From NCBI RefSeq assembly GCF_029760915.1, contig NZ_CP121685.1, forward strand, positions 124,001 through 188,000: a stretch of DNA of 64,000 nt, written 5' to 3'. This DNA is from Olleya sp. YS. Its GTDB lineage: Bacteria; Bacteroidota; Bacteroidia; Flavobacteriales; Flavobacteriaceae. The translations under genes and the position numbers were made by a program. Below the pieces are notes generated by a model. That model worked only from the letters and a program-made list of their open reading frames with translations, was not told where the DNA came from and made no database searches. Positions 8,754-17,698 of the stretch are shown one piece after another (position 1 is the first letter of the stretch; each line of letters opens with the position of its first letter).

Positions 8754-10679
8754 TTATAAATTTAATTGAAACCCAAACTTAAAGTTTCGACCAAGGGTTG
8801 AAAATCTGTACAACTCTTCATAATCTTCATCAAAAAGGTTGTTAACACTAACAAACAAAGTCATTTTATTATTTAACACGTTATGGTTTAGTGATAAATT
8901 AACTAAACTGTAACTCTCTAACGTACGATTAGTTACAAAATCGTCTTCAAAAAAAGGAGATACTCTATCGCTATTAAATTGGTAGCTTATATTAGCATTA
9001 GTACTTTGGCAAATTTGATACCCTAAACTAGCATTTACTTTTTGTTTTGGAACTCTAAAAATAATATTATCTTGTCTTTCAGTAAACGTATAGTTTGCAT
9101 TAAAATCTAATGAGGCTATAGGCTTGTAGCTTAACTCTACCTCTACGCCTTGTACTTTAAAGTCTTCATTTATATTTTGATATTCTCCAGCAAAGGTTAC
9201 AAAATCTGTAGTCACATAATCAATGTAGTTATCTTGATTTCTATTAAAATATACAGCACTTAATCTCAGGTTATCATGTAATGCAAAACCTAATCCAGCT
9301 TCAATAGTTGTGTCTTCTTGTGCTTCAAGGTTGGCATTTCCAAAACCAGGTACAAACAATTGGTATAAACTTGGTGTGACATAAGCAGTACTATAAGATG
9401 CTAACAATTTTAATGAAGCATTCTCTTTTAATTTAAAAACGTACGATGGATTAATATTATAAACAATATTACTACCATATTCGCTATGATTATTTAATCG
9501 TAAACCTGCATTGAGATTAAAACCAAAATCTGTTAAATACGTCACACTAGCATAAGGATCAACTATTTGGTCATTTGCTTCGTCTGCCATGATTGGGCTA
9601 AATGGGCTTGGGTTATTCATTTCGTTTTTAACGACGTTTACACCTAAAACAGTATACAACTTATCGCTAAACGCATACTTATTAAACGCATCTACACTTA
9701 ACGTTTTAGCATCAAAAGTTGCTGGAAAATCAGATTGAAACTCGCGATCTACTGTTGTTAAAGCTGCATTTACAGTTACGCTACCATTGTTGTAGCTATA
9801 TTTAGGTGAAACAGAGACTCTAAGTTGTTCGTTTTTAGAGACATTGTTTTCGTCTATAAAAAAGAAACCACCATCATATTGTGTGTTATACTTATCGTGA
9901 CTAAACATTGTATTCAGTACAAAATGTTCAGAAAAATCGTAACCAAGTTTGACATTGGTATTAATTTTAGAAAACCTGTCACTATCATTAGCTTCTGCAC
10001 CTTCTATTTCTCTTACAGCAGATAAACCATCAGTAAATCTATTACTAAAATTAACCAAGTAATTAAAGTTATTTGCACGACCATTTATTCCAACAGAATT
10101 TGTAAAATCTTCAATAGCAAAGTTAGAATCGTTTGCAGCTTTGTTAGTACCTAAAAATGAAGAAAATGTAGCGTTTACTGAACCTTTTTTTGCTTTTTTT
10201 AAGGTAATATTTATTACAGCAGTACTGGCTCTATTACCATATAAAGCACTGGATGCACCTTTTAAAATTTCAATCTCTTCAATTTGACTTAATGATAATA
10301 ATTGTAAATCAAAATTATTTTCAATTAGTGAGGCATCATTAACTGCAACACCATCTATCAAAACTAAAACCTGGCGGTTTTGTCCACCTCTAACACTAGT
10401 TGTCAATGGTTGTCCAGCTTGACTGTTGCTTCCTACAATATTAATTCCTGATTTGGTATTAATGATTTGTGCAACGGTTTTGTCTGCATGTTGCTGTAAT
10501 TCTTCATCAGAAATTTTAACAACTGTTTTACCAGAATTTTCACGTTTTAACTCAAAACGCGAGTCTGTAATGGTGACTTCATCTAATAACGTCACACTTT
10601 GATTGTTGTCTTGCTCTTGTGCAAAAACAAAACTACTAGCTACAATACATAGCGTAGTCAGAACCTTTTTTTTGTTCAT
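8754..10679 (-). CDS. btuB: TonB-dependent outer-membrane receptor, vitamin B12 (BtuB-like)
   Basis: A 641-residue TonB-dependent receptor that should carry cobalamin across the outer membrane. After a signal peptide (ending VFAQ) comes a plug domain (about 30-160: ELQQHADKTVAQIINT, TTSVRGGQNRQVLVLIDGV, EEIEILKGASSALYGNRAS), then a 22-strand beta barrel ending with the aromatic-rich strand GRNFKFGFQLNL. Length and plug resemble BtuB (about 600 residues) rather than SusC or large siderophore receptors. The substrate call rests on the cobalamin riboswitch in its leader at 10758-10956 and on the divergent ABC importer genes. Cobinamide or other corrinoids are also possible substrates. Confidence 0.92.
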   Translation of the reverse strand: MNKKKVLTTLCIVASSFVFAQEQDNNQSVTLLDEVTITDSRFELKRENSGKTVVKISDEELQQHADKTVAQIINTKSGINIVGSNSQAGQPLTTSVRGGQNRQVLVLIDGVAVNDASLIENNFDLQLLSLSQIEEIEILKGASSALYGNRASTAVINITLKKAKKGSVNATFSSFLGTNKAANDSNFAIEDFTNSVGINGRANNFNYLVNFSNRFTDGLSAVREIEGAEANDSDRFSKINTNVKLGYDFSEHFVLNTMFSHDKYNTQYDGGFFFIDENNVSKNEQLRVSVSPKYSYNNGSVTVNAALTTVDREFQSDFPATFDAKTLSVDAFNKYAFSDKLYTVLGVNVVKNEMNNPSPFSPIMADEANDQIVDPYASVTYLTDFGFNLNAGLRLNNHSEYGSNIVYNINPSYVFKLKENASLKLLASYSTAYVTPSLYQLFVPGFGNANLEAQEDTTIEAGLGFALHDNLRLSAVYFNRNQDNYIDYVTTDFVTFAGEYQNINEDFKVQGVEVELSYKPIASLDFNANYTFTERQDNIIFRVPKQKVNASLGYQICQSTNANISYQFNSDRVSPFFEDDFVTNRTLESYSLVNLSLNHNVLNNKMTLFVSVNNLFDEDYEELYRFSTLGRNFKFGFQLNL

Positions 10680-10757
10680 TTTTAATTACTAATTACTCGA
10701 GAATCGCATGGATTATCATACGTAAACTTTTATCCCGAAAGTTTGACTTATTTGTTT

Positions 10758-10956
10758 GAATTTGGCAGGTCTCCTGACTTGTTTTCTATTATTCTACCTT
10801 CCCAGCAAAAAGCCAGTGGTTTTAAGAGCAAATAATAGCCTTGTAAAAAGGAGTTCAATATGATTGAACATTAACTTACAGTTGCGGGAACAGTTCTGGA
10901 TTTTAACCAGATTCCCTTTTAATCCATTCAAGTAAGCTTGAATGAAACCTAAATTC
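10758..10956 (-). promoter_or_regulatory. Cobalamin (B12) riboswitch upstream of btuB
   Basis: Read on the minus strand, the leader holds the conserved elements in order: P1 strand gaattt (10956-10951), AAAAGGGAA, GGTTAAAATCC, CCCGCAACTGTAA, then the B12 box AGTCAGGAGACCTGCC at 10779-10764, and the closing P1 strand aaattc (10763-10758). Bound adenosyl- or methylcobalamin should shut off the receptor gene. The 78 bases from the aptamer to the btuB ATG hold only a weak hairpin without a T run, so control is probably at translation and not by a terminator; that last point is inference. Confidence 0.97.
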
Positions 10957-10960
10957 GGTG

Positions 10961-10968
10961 CAAATGTA
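10961..10968 (-). promoter_or_regulatory. Promoter -7 element of the btuB riboswitch transcript
   Basis: TACATTTG on the minus strand matches the Bacteroidota -7 consensus TAnnTTTG. Initiation about 5-8 bases downstream would start the RNA right at the first P1 strand of the riboswitch, which supports it. I see no clear TTG at the expected -33 distance. Confidence 0.6.
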
Positions 10969-11010
10969 ACCTTATTTGTTTAATGTTATTTATAAAAGAT
11001 TAAATAATCT

Positions 11011-11018
11011 TATTTTTG
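11011..11018 (+). promoter_or_regulatory. Candidate promoter -7 element of the btuFCD operon
   Basis: TATTTTTG fits TAnnTTTG and lies 19 bases before the TTG start of btuF, giving a very short leader of roughly a dozen bases. No -33 element is evident, and no second riboswitch is visible on this strand. Confidence 0.4.
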
Positions 11019-11037
11019 AAATTCTAAATCATTCATT

Positions 11038-12183
11038 TTGAAAAAGATTGTATTAATATGTATTACGCTAATACTAATGTCTTGTAAAGAAGATAAAGGT
11101 ATGTCTGTACAACTTCCACCATTAGATAAAGTTCAAAAAACAAATATATATGCTGAAGGATTTACAATTTACAATTCTGGAAATTTTAAAGTTATAACGG
11201 TTAGCAATCCTTGGCCTAAAGCAGATAAAGATTATAAATACGTTTTAATATCCAGAGAAGAATTAGCAAAAACTAGTTTTATGAAAGGTGAATATGATGG
11301 TATAATCGTAACACCAATCCAAAAAATAGTCACGACATCCACTACACATCTTCCAGCTTTAGAACTATTAGGGGTTGAAAATTCTTTAGTCGGTTTTCCA
11401 GGAACAGACTATATTTCTTCAGAATCCATTAGAAAAAACATTGACCAAGGACAGGTTAGAGAATTAGGAAAAAATGAAGGATTAAACACTGAGGTTTTAC
11501 TAGAATTAAAACCAGATGTAGTCGTTGGTTTTGGTATTGACGGAAATAACAAATCGTTAAATACTGTTCAAAAATCTGGGATTCCTGTAATTTTTAATGG
11601 AGATTGGGTAGAAAAATCCCCTTTAGCTAAAGCAGAATGGATTAAGTTTTTTGGAGTACTTTACAATAAAGAAAAAAAAGCTGATTCTATTTTTAAAACC
11701 ATTGAAACCAATTATAACAAAGCAAAAGCACTTGCCAAACAAGTAACTAAACAACCCACAGTACTTAGTGGAGCCATGCATAAAGATGTCTGGTATTTAC
11801 CTAACGGAACAAGTACAGAAGCACAGCTTTTAAAAGATGCTAATGTTAATTATTTGTATGCAGACACTACAGGAGAAGGTAGTTTAGCACTAAGCTTCGA
11901 GTCGGTTTTTGAAAAAGCCAAAACTACAGATATTTGGTTAAGTCCATCTTACTATACTACTATGGATGCGCTAAAAGAGGCTAACCAACATTACGCCCAA
12001 TTTGATGCGTTTAAAAATAATAATATCTACACCTTTTCTAATACAACAGGTCAAACAGGTGGTGTCTTATATTATGAATTAGGTTTAGCAAGACCAGACT
12101 TAGTATTAAAAGACATCATTAAAATTTGTCATCCAGAATTATTAACAGATTACCAACCTTACTTTTTTAAACCCTTACAGTGA
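11038..12183 (+). CDS. btuF: ABC transporter substrate-binding lipoprotein, B12 (BtuF-like)
   Basis: The 381-residue protein has a lipobox (LILMSC, Cys16) and the class III periplasmic binding protein fold (PF01497 type): ALELLGVENSLVGFPG, then VLLELKPDVVVGFG, a long linking helix, and a second lobe with VLSGAMHKDVWYLPNG. It would deliver cobalamin to the BtuC permease. Translation appears to start with TTG at 11038, since the signal peptide begins exactly there and no ATG fits. The next gene overlaps its stop by four bases. The family also includes iron-siderophore binders; the B12 assignment rests on the adjacent riboswitch-controlled receptor. Confidence 0.88.
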   Translation: MKKIVLICITLILMSCKEDKGMSVQLPPLDKVQKTNIYAEGFTIYNSGNFKVITVSNPWPKADKDYKYVLISREELAKTSFMKGEYDGIIVTPIQKIVTTSTTHLPALELLGVENSLVGFPGTDYISSESIRKNIDQGQVRELGKNEGLNTEVLLELKPDVVVGFGIDGNNKSLNTVQKSGIPVIFNGDWVEKSPLAKAEWIKFFGVLYNKEKKADSIFKTIETNYNKAKALAKQVTKQPTVLSGAMHKDVWYLPNGTSTEAQLLKDANVNYLYADTTGEGSLALSFESVFEKAKTTDIWLSPSYYTTMDALKEANQHYAQFDAFKNNNIYTFSNTTGQTGGVLYYELGLARPDLVLKDIIKICHPELLTDYQPYFFKPLQ

Positions 12184-13211
12184 TTAATACTAAATCCTAT
12201 AACACTTCTTTTGTATTATTAGCAGTTTTGCTATTAGTATTATTTGTTGTTAATATTAGTTTAGGTTCTGTGTCAATCTCTTTAGATACTATTTTTAGTA
12301 GTTTTTTCACTAAAACAGATCAGTTATCTAATCACGAATATATTATACAAAATTACCGTTTACCCAAAGCCATAACAGCTATTTTAGTAGGTTCTGGTTT
12401 GGGGATTTCTGGGTTATTAATGCAAACGTTATTTCGTAATCCTTTAGCTGGTCCTTTTGTTTTAGGGATTACTTCTGGAGCTAGTCTTGGTGTTGCTTTA
12501 GTCATTTTAGGCAGTAGTATTTTTGGTGGGTTTTTAGCGACGTTTTTAGTCTCAAAATGGAGCTTAGTAATAGCTGCTAGTTTAGGTAGTTTTTTAGTCT
12601 TACTATTGGTGCTAATAGTGTCTTCTAAAGTTAGAGATACTATGGCTATTCTAATTATAGGATTAATGTTTGGTAGTATTACTGCAGCAATAGTAAGCGT
12701 ACTCTCCTACTTTAGTAGTGCAGAACAATTACAACAATACATTTTTTGGGGATTTGGAAGTTTAGGCGATTTAGATTGGTCTGAAGTTAAAATTTTTGGG
12801 TTAATTTTTAGTATTGGTATCTTGTTTTGTATACTATCCATAAAAGGATTAAACACTTTGTTGTTAGGTGAAAATTATGCTAAAAGTTTAGGATTAAACA
12901 TCAAACAAAGTCGATTGTTAATCATAATAGCAACAAGCCTTTTAGCAGGAACCATTACTGCATTTGCTGGACCTATCGCGTTTATCGGTTTAGCCATTCC
13001 ACATGTGACACGTCAAGTGTTTAATACGTCCAACCATAAAGTATTATTACCAGCAGTATTTTTATTTGGCGCTATAATTATGCTTATTTGCGATAGTATA
13101 GCACAGTTACCAAATACGGATTATATGTTACCTATAAATGCTATTACTTCTTTATTTGGTGCTCCAATAGTGGTTTGGCTATTGGTAAGACAACGTAAAA
13201 TGGTGTTTTAA
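12180..13211 (+). CDS. btuC: FecCD-family ABC transporter permease (BtuC-like)
   Basis: A 343-residue inner-membrane permease with nine to ten hydrophobic helices and the family signature LLMQTLFRNPLAGPFVLGIT followed by SGASLG. The cytoplasmic coupling region near GLNIKQSRLL and the GPIAFIGLAIPHVTR motif are also present. It starts with GTG at 12180, overlapping the btuF stop in the GTGA arrangement, which implies tight coupling. As a homodimer with the ATPase encoded at 13870 it would import cobalamin. The operon is interrupted by an unrelated lipoprotein gene before the ATPase. Confidence 0.92.
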   Translation: MINTKSYNTSFVLLAVLLLVLFVVNISLGSVSISLDTIFSSFFTKTDQLSNHEYIIQNYRLPKAITAILVGSGLGISGLLMQTLFRNPLAGPFVLGITSGASLGVALVILGSSIFGGFLATFLVSKWSLVIAASLGSFLVLLLVLIVSSKVRDTMAILIIGLMFGSITAAIVSVLSYFSSAEQLQQYIFWGFGSLGDLDWSEVKIFGLIFSIGILFCILSIKGLNTLLLGENYAKSLGLNIKQSRLLIIIATSLLAGTITAFAGPIAFIGLAIPHVTRQVFNTSNHKVLLPAVFLFGAIIMLICDSIAQLPNTDYMLPINAITSLFGAPIVVWLLVRQRKMVF

Positions 13212-13223
13212 AGTAGAAAAAAG

Positions 13224-13877
13224 ATGAAAGAGATTAGAAAAGAGATATCTTACTATTTAATATTAAGCTTATTGGTTATTATTACGACATTAATTTCTTC
13301 ATGTAAAGAAAATAACACTAGTGAAACTCTAAAAAATCATTTTACAGAGGATCAAATACAAGACTTCAACAAAATAAATAACTTCTTTATTTCTCAAGCA
13401 TTAAATAATAATAAGTCAAATTATAAAAAAGAACTTCAGTTATTAATAGATGAGTTAATCAACAATGATATTATAGCATTAATTAAAAAAATAGATTTTA
13501 AAAAACAAAAGGAATTATATACGTTAATTTCTAAATCTTCATTTAATGAATTATGGGTTTTCTGTAAATCTTTCAGAAAAAAAAGAATCGAGAGCGAGAG
13601 TTTTATAAGTATTTGTCCAAACCATGAACTTAATAATTTCAAAAATTATCTAAAAGAACTTAGTAAAACTAATTCTTTTGCAGAAGTATGTTTAAAAAGT
13701 ATGGAAGATAGTGGTGATTATCATATTGCTAGGTTTAGTAATTATTTATTTCAAAATATTAATTCTATAGATTTAAATAATTTTGATAATCAATTTATTA
13801 TAGCTGTATATTTTTTATCACTAAATGATAATGAACAACGAAACGAAAAGTGGTCAGAAAAAAATAAAAATGAATAA
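13224..13877 (+). CDS. Unknown lipoprotein embedded in the btu operon
   Basis: The 217-residue product has an N-terminal signal with lipobox (TLISSC, Cys27), so it should be an envelope lipoprotein. The rest is rich in Lys, Asn, Ile, Phe and Leu, predicted mostly helical, with three further cysteines; I recognise no family. The gene starts 12 bases after btuC and its last 8 bases overlap the best start of btuD, so it is transcribed with both. It is visibly richer in A and T than the transporter genes, which hints at later insertion. A role in B12 uptake is possible but untested. Confidence 0.7.
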   Translation: MKEIRKEISYYLILSLLVIITTLISSCKENNTSETLKNHFTEDQIQDFNKINNFFISQALNNNKSNYKKELQLLIDELINNDIIALIKKIDFKKQKELYTLISKSSFNELWVFCKSFRKKRIESESFISICPNHELNNFKNYLKELSKTNSFAEVCLKSMEDSGDYHIARFSNYLFQNINSIDLNNFDNQFIIAVYFLSLNDNEQRNEKWSEKNKNE

Positions 13878-14664
13878 CAATAACCAACATACCATCCTAA
13901 AAACCAATAATCTAAACATAGGTTATTCCTCTAAAAGAGAGGACATTATTGTTGCTTCCAACATCAACATTTCATTACAAAAGGGAGAGTTAATCGGATT
14001 GGTTGGTGGTAATGGTATTGGCAAATCTACTTTATTAAGGACACTCACTAAGGTTCAACATCCTTTGCAAGGAACAATTATTTTAAACAATAAAGACATA
14101 AAAGATTACACAAATCTTGAATTAGCAAAAACACTAAGTCTGGTATTAACTGAACCATTAGCTTCAAAAAATCTAACCGTTTTTGAGGTTGTTGCATTAG
14201 GTAGACAACCCTATACTAATTGGGTTGGTAACTTATCAGATAATGATGTTTCAATTATCAATACTGCAATACTTCAAACTAATATTGAAGTATTGAAGCA
14301 TAAAAAATGCTTCGAGCTTAGCGATGGTCAACTCCAAAAAGTTATGATAGCTCGTGCATTGGCACAAGATACTGACTTAATAATTTTAGACGAGCCTACG
14401 ACGCATTTAGATATGTACCACAAGGCTTATATCCTAAAATTGTTACAAAAACTAACTAAAGAGACCAATAAAACCATCTTATTTTCTTCACATGAAATTG
14501 ACTTAGCCATTCAATTATGTGACAGTATGATTGTGATGTCAAAGGATGGAATTGTAAGCAATGCGCCTTGTCAATTGATTGAAGAAGGTGCTTTCAACAA
14601 TTTGTTCCCAAAAGATATGATTGTTTTTGATGACAAAACTGGGAGTTTTAGAGTTAGAAAATAA
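13870..14664 (+). CDS. btuD: ABC transporter ATPase (BtuD-like)
   Basis: The 264-residue ATPase has Walker A GGNGIGKST (about residues 46-54), a Q-loop near SLVLTEP, the signature LSDGQLQKV (the usual SGG replaced by SDG), Walker B LIILDEP and the switch histidine in FSSHEID. I set the start at the ATG at 13870 (MNNNNQHTILKTNN), which overlaps the preceding lipoprotein gene by 8 bases. An in-frame ATG at 13825 would add 15 residues lying wholly over that gene. It should energise the BtuC permease, despite being separated from btuC by one foreign gene. Confidence 0.9.
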   Translation: MNNNNQHTILKTNNLNIGYSSKREDIIVASNINISLQKGELIGLVGGNGIGKSTLLRTLTKVQHPLQGTIILNNKDIKDYTNLELAKTLSLVLTEPLASKNLTVFEVVALGRQPYTNWVGNLSDNDVSIINTAILQTNIEVLKHKKCFELSDGQLQKVMIARALAQDTDLIILDEPTTHLDMYHKAYILKLLQKLTKETNKTILFSSHEIDLAIQLCDSMIVMSKDGIVSNAPCQLIEEGAFNNLFPKDMIVFDDKTGSFRVRK

Positions 14665-14740
14665 TACTCTAACTTTTTGACTTACTACTTTCATCTTGCA
14701 ACTTTATATTTATATATTTGATAAAATTCAATTGTTTTAA

Positions 14741-16060
14741 ATGAACGACAATATCATACTTATTATTTCTATTGTAATAGCTGCAATTATTGGTGCTTAT
14801 TTAGGTATACTAATTACAAAATTAAAAAGTAAAAGTCAGCAAAGTACTTTGGAGGAACGTCAAAATCAAATGGGATTGTCTATAGAATCACTTAAAAGAA
14901 ACCTTGCAAAAACAGAATCTGAACGTGAAGATATAAGACGAGAAAAAGACTTTTTAAATGCAGAATTAGCCAGAAAAAATACTGAGTTTGAAAATCTACA
15001 ACAACTCAACTTAAAACGTGATGAAGAGTTAGAATTACGTCAAGAACAACTTCGTAAAGATTTTGAATTATTAGCTACTAAAATTTTAGACGAAAAAACA
15101 GAGAAATTTACCCTTCAGAATAAAGAAAATATCAAAAACATCCTGAATCCACTACAAGAGAAAATTCAAATTTTCGAAAAAAAAGTGGATGATACACAAA
15201 AGGAAAGTATTAGCATGCATAGTGCTTTAAAAGAACAATTGTTAGGACTAAAAGATCTTAACCAACAAATGACTAAAGAAGCTACCAACTTAACCAGAGC
15301 CTTGAAAGGTGATAGCAAAATGCAAGGAAATTGGGGCGAATTGGTGCTGGAGCGTGTTCTAGAAAAATCTGGTTTAGAAAAAGACCGTGAATATTTTGTA
15401 CAGCAAAACTTCACGCGCGAAGATGGTACAAGAGTATTACCAGATGTGGTATTACATTTACCAGATAACAAGAAAATGATTATTGATTCTAAAGTATCAT
15501 TAACCGATTATGAGCGTTATGTCAATGCAGAAGACCATGACAGAGAGTTGTTTTTAAAAGCTCACATCAATTCTATCAGAAAACACGTCGAGCAACTTGC
15601 AGACAAAAACTATCAAGACTTATACGATATAGAAAGTCCAGATTTTGTTTTACTTTTTATACCTATAGAACCTGCGTTTGCAGTAGCCATCAATCAAGAT
15701 AATTCTATATACAATAAAGCATTTGAAAAAAACATTGTCATAGTAACACCTGCTACACTTTTAGCCACTCTAAGAACGGTAGATAGCATGTGGAACAACG
15801 AAAAGCAACAACAAAACGCCATAGAAATTGCGCGTCAAGCTGGTGCATTATATGATAAATTCGAAGGCTTAGTAGCAGACTTGACTGGTGTTGGTAAAAA
15901 AATTGATGATGCTAAAAGAGACTATTCTTCAGCAATGAATAAATTAGTAGAGGGAAGAGGTAACTTAATAAGAAGCGTTGAGAAGATTAAAAAACTAGGT
16001 GCTAAAGCTAAAAAATCATTACCAGAGAGTATTATAAAACGTGCTGAATCTGAAGACTAA
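14741..16060 (+). CDS. rmuC: RmuC family protein (DNA recombination)
   Basis: RmuC proteins limit recombination at inverted repeats and have a restriction-nuclease-like core. The 439-residue protein has an N-terminal membrane anchor (4-24), a long heptad-rich coiled coil (about 30-150) and the RmuC domain (about 150-400), marked by KGDSKMQGNWGELVLERVLE, RVLPDVVLHLPDNKKMIIDSK and LLFIPIEPAFAVAI. Length and order are those of the family. A TATATTTG box at 14713-14720 could be its promoter. Two small membrane protein genes follow. Confidence 0.93.
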   Translation: MNDNIILIISIVIAAIIGAYLGILITKLKSKSQQSTLEERQNQMGLSIESLKRNLAKTESEREDIRREKDFLNAELARKNTEFENLQQLNLKRDEELELRQEQLRKDFELLATKILDEKTEKFTLQNKENIKNILNPLQEKIQIFEKKVDDTQKESISMHSALKEQLLGLKDLNQQMTKEATNLTRALKGDSKMQGNWGELVLERVLEKSGLEKDREYFVQQNFTREDGTRVLPDVVLHLPDNKKMIIDSKVSLTDYERYVNAEDHDRELFLKAHINSIRKHVEQLADKNYQDLYDIESPDFVLLFIPIEPAFAVAINQDNSIYNKAFEKNIVIVTPATLLATLRTVDSMWNNEKQQQNAIEIARQAGALYDKFEGLVADLTGVGKKIDDAKRDYSSAMNKLVEGRGNLIRSVEKIKKLGAKAKKSLPESIIKRAESED

Positions 16061-16071
16061 AACATAACAAC

Positions 16072-16440
16072 ATGATAAAATTTCTAGTAAAATCTCTAGT
16101 AGCAATATTATTAATAGTAATTGCATATTTCTGCTTTATTTATTTTGTAACTTATAGCGAAGGTGTAAGAGCTGGTGAGTTGGTAAAATTCAGTAAAAAA
16201 GGAGTCGTTTTTAAAACATGGGAAGGAGAAATTAGTCAAGGTGTGTCTGAAGCACAAATCTTTAAATTCTCTGTTGAAGGTAATGAAACACAAGTGATTG
16301 AAGATTTAAACAGATTACAAGGTCGTTTTGTAAAACTGACCTATTTTGAGCGTTATGCCTCTTTTTTTTGGTTAGGTGACACCAAATACTTTATTACTAA
16401 AGTAGAAGAAAAAGATAGAGAACCAAGAGGTAATTATTAA
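16072..16440 (+). CDS. Small membrane-anchored protein of unknown function
   Basis: The 122-residue protein has one N-terminal membrane helix (about 5-27) and an outer domain containing YSEGVRAGELVKFSKKGVVF, KTWEGEISQG and FVKLTYFERY. This family is widely found in flavobacteria and is sometimes labelled 6-phosphogluconate dehydrogenase, but no nucleotide-binding or dehydrogenase motif is present, and it is far too short. It starts 11 bases after rmuC and its stop shares bases with the start of the next gene, so these genes likely form one operon. Function unknown. Confidence 0.75.
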   Translation: MIKFLVKSLVAILLIVIAYFCFIYFVTYSEGVRAGELVKFSKKGVVFKTWEGEISQGVSEAQIFKFSVEGNETQVIEDLNRLQGRFVKLTYFERYASFFWLGDTKYFITKVEEKDREPRGNY

Positions 16441-16691
16441 TGAAAGAATCCACTCAAAACATAATATACAAATGGATGTTAAGAGCTAGGTATATTTATA
16501 TATTTTTGGCTGGAGCTGGATTAGTATCTTTTGGTTTAGATACCTTAATTGAACCTGGAAAATTTAGTCAACGTGAGGAGTTAAATAATTTTATTACTAT
16601 TGGTTCAATCTTATTTGGAATTATAATAATAATTATAGGTTTTCAAAGAAAAAAAGACATCGAATACTACATTCAACAACAAAAACTATGA
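16440..16691 (+). CDS. Small two-helix membrane protein
   Basis: An 83-residue product with two hydrophobic segments (about 15-32 and 49-66) joined by a polar loop, and a lysine-rich end. Its ATG uses the last A of the previous stop codon, and its own stop overlaps the ATG of the thioesterase gene by four bases. Such packing strongly suggests that it is translated. No recognised family. Confidence 0.65.
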   Translation: MKESTQNIIYKWMLRARYIYIFLAGAGLVSFGLDTLIEPGKFSQREELNNFITIGSILFGIIIIIIGFQRKKDIEYYIQQQKL

Positions 16692-17245
16692 GTAAGTCCT
16701 ATATAAAAGTAGATGCATCCAGAATTAGTATTTCAGAATTAATGCTACCGTCCCACTCTAATTTTAGTGGAAAAATTCATGGTGGTTATATTTTAAACCT
16801 CATGGATCAAATTGCATTTGCTTGTGCTTCAAAACATTCTAAAACCTATTGTGTCACTGCAAGTGTCGATACAGTGGATTTTTTAAAACCTATTGAAGTT
16901 GGCGAGCTGGTGACTATGAAAGCTTCAGTTAATTTTGTTGGTAATACGTCTATGGTTGTGGGAATTCGTGTGGAAGCAGAAAATATACAGACTGGTATTA
17001 TCAAGCATTGTAACTCGTCTTACTTTACTATGGTTGCAAAAGATGATCATGGACAATCTGTAGAAGTACCTGGACTTATTTTAAACGATAAAATTGAAGT
17101 GATACGTTTTTTAAAAGCGTTAAAACGTATTGAAACAAAACAACAACGTCAGTACGAATTTAACCACCAAGACTTTTCGCATATTGACTACCTACCTATC
17201 CTAAAATCTCACAAAGTTAGAATAGATTTACCTGATAATTATTAA
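16688..17245 (+). CDS. Acyl-CoA thioesterase (hotdog fold)
   Basis: The 185-residue protein has the hotdog-thioesterase block SNFSGKIHGGYILNLMDQIA followed by a VTASVDTVDFLKPIEVGELV strand pair, as in YciA/Acot-type acyl-CoA hydrolases. The aspartate in LMDQIA occupies the usual catalytic position. It would release free fatty acid and CoA from acyl-CoA in the cytoplasm. It lies in a tight series with two small membrane proteins and rmuC (four-base overlap with the preceding gene). The exact chain length preference cannot be read from the sequence. Confidence 0.9.
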   Translation: MSKSYIKVDASRISISELMLPSHSNFSGKIHGGYILNLMDQIAFACASKHSKTYCVTASVDTVDFLKPIEVGELVTMKASVNFVGNTSMVVGIRVEAENIQTGIIKHCNSSYFTMVAKDDHGQSVEVPGLILNDKIEVIRFLKALKRIETKQQRQYEFNHQDFSHIDYLPILKSHKVRIDLPDNY

Positions 17246-17316
17246 TTTCACTACTTAACGTGAAGTAATTTTCAAAAAAAAATTGTAAATTAGTTTCCAA
17301 GGAAATTAAAAATATC

Positions 17317-17694
17317 ATGAAAAAGAAACTTCTTATACTCCTTGGTATTCTAGCAATTGGCGCAGTAATAGCCTATAACTACATCTATCAAGACCACAGA
17401 AACATTAGTGAAGAAACTGCTAAATACAATGTAACTGCATCAAACTTAGTTAAAGATTTTATTAAGGATGTCTCTACAACTCAAGATAAGTATTTAAACA
17501 AAACCATTGAAGTTACAGGTACAATAACAGCAAAGGATGCTAATTCTGTAACCTTAGATAACGCCATATTTTGCACGCTTTCTAATCCAACTAAAGTAGC
17601 ATTAAATACAACAGTAACTGTAAAAGGACGCTGTATTGGGTTTGACGATTTATTAGAAGAAGTCAAACTAGACCAATGCACCATTATAAAATAA
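17317..17694 (+). CDS. OB-fold, tRNA_anti-like exported or membrane-anchored protein
   Basis: A 125-residue protein with an N-terminal hydrophobic segment (4-23) and a C-terminal OB-fold of the tRNA_anti-like kind (KTIEVTGTITAKDANSVTLD, then TVTVKGRCIGFDDLLEEVKL). Two cysteines (in IFCTL and GRCIG) are conserved in appearance and a third lies near the end. Small anchored OB-fold proteins like this are frequent in Bacteroidota; despite the name, no RNA binding is implied. It begins the cluster that continues with the DUF5777, cytochrome and YceI genes, only four bases before the next start. Confidence 0.78.
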   Translation: MKKKLLILLGILAIGAVIAYNYIYQDHRNISEETAKYNVTASNLVKDFIKDVSTTQDKYLNKTIEVTGTITAKDANSVTLDNAIFCTLSNPTKVALNTTVTVKGRCIGFDDLLEEVKLDQCTIIK

Positions 17695-17698
17695 CTAC

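Noticed and set aside
10969-11037. A second cobalamin riboswitch in front of btuF
   Set aside because: No B12 box or GGGAA/CCCGC elements on the plus strand, and too little space.
16072-16440. Name 6-phosphogluconate dehydrogenase for the small membrane protein
   Set aside because: The protein is 122 residues with a membrane anchor and no nucleotide-binding motif; the name seems to be a propagated error.
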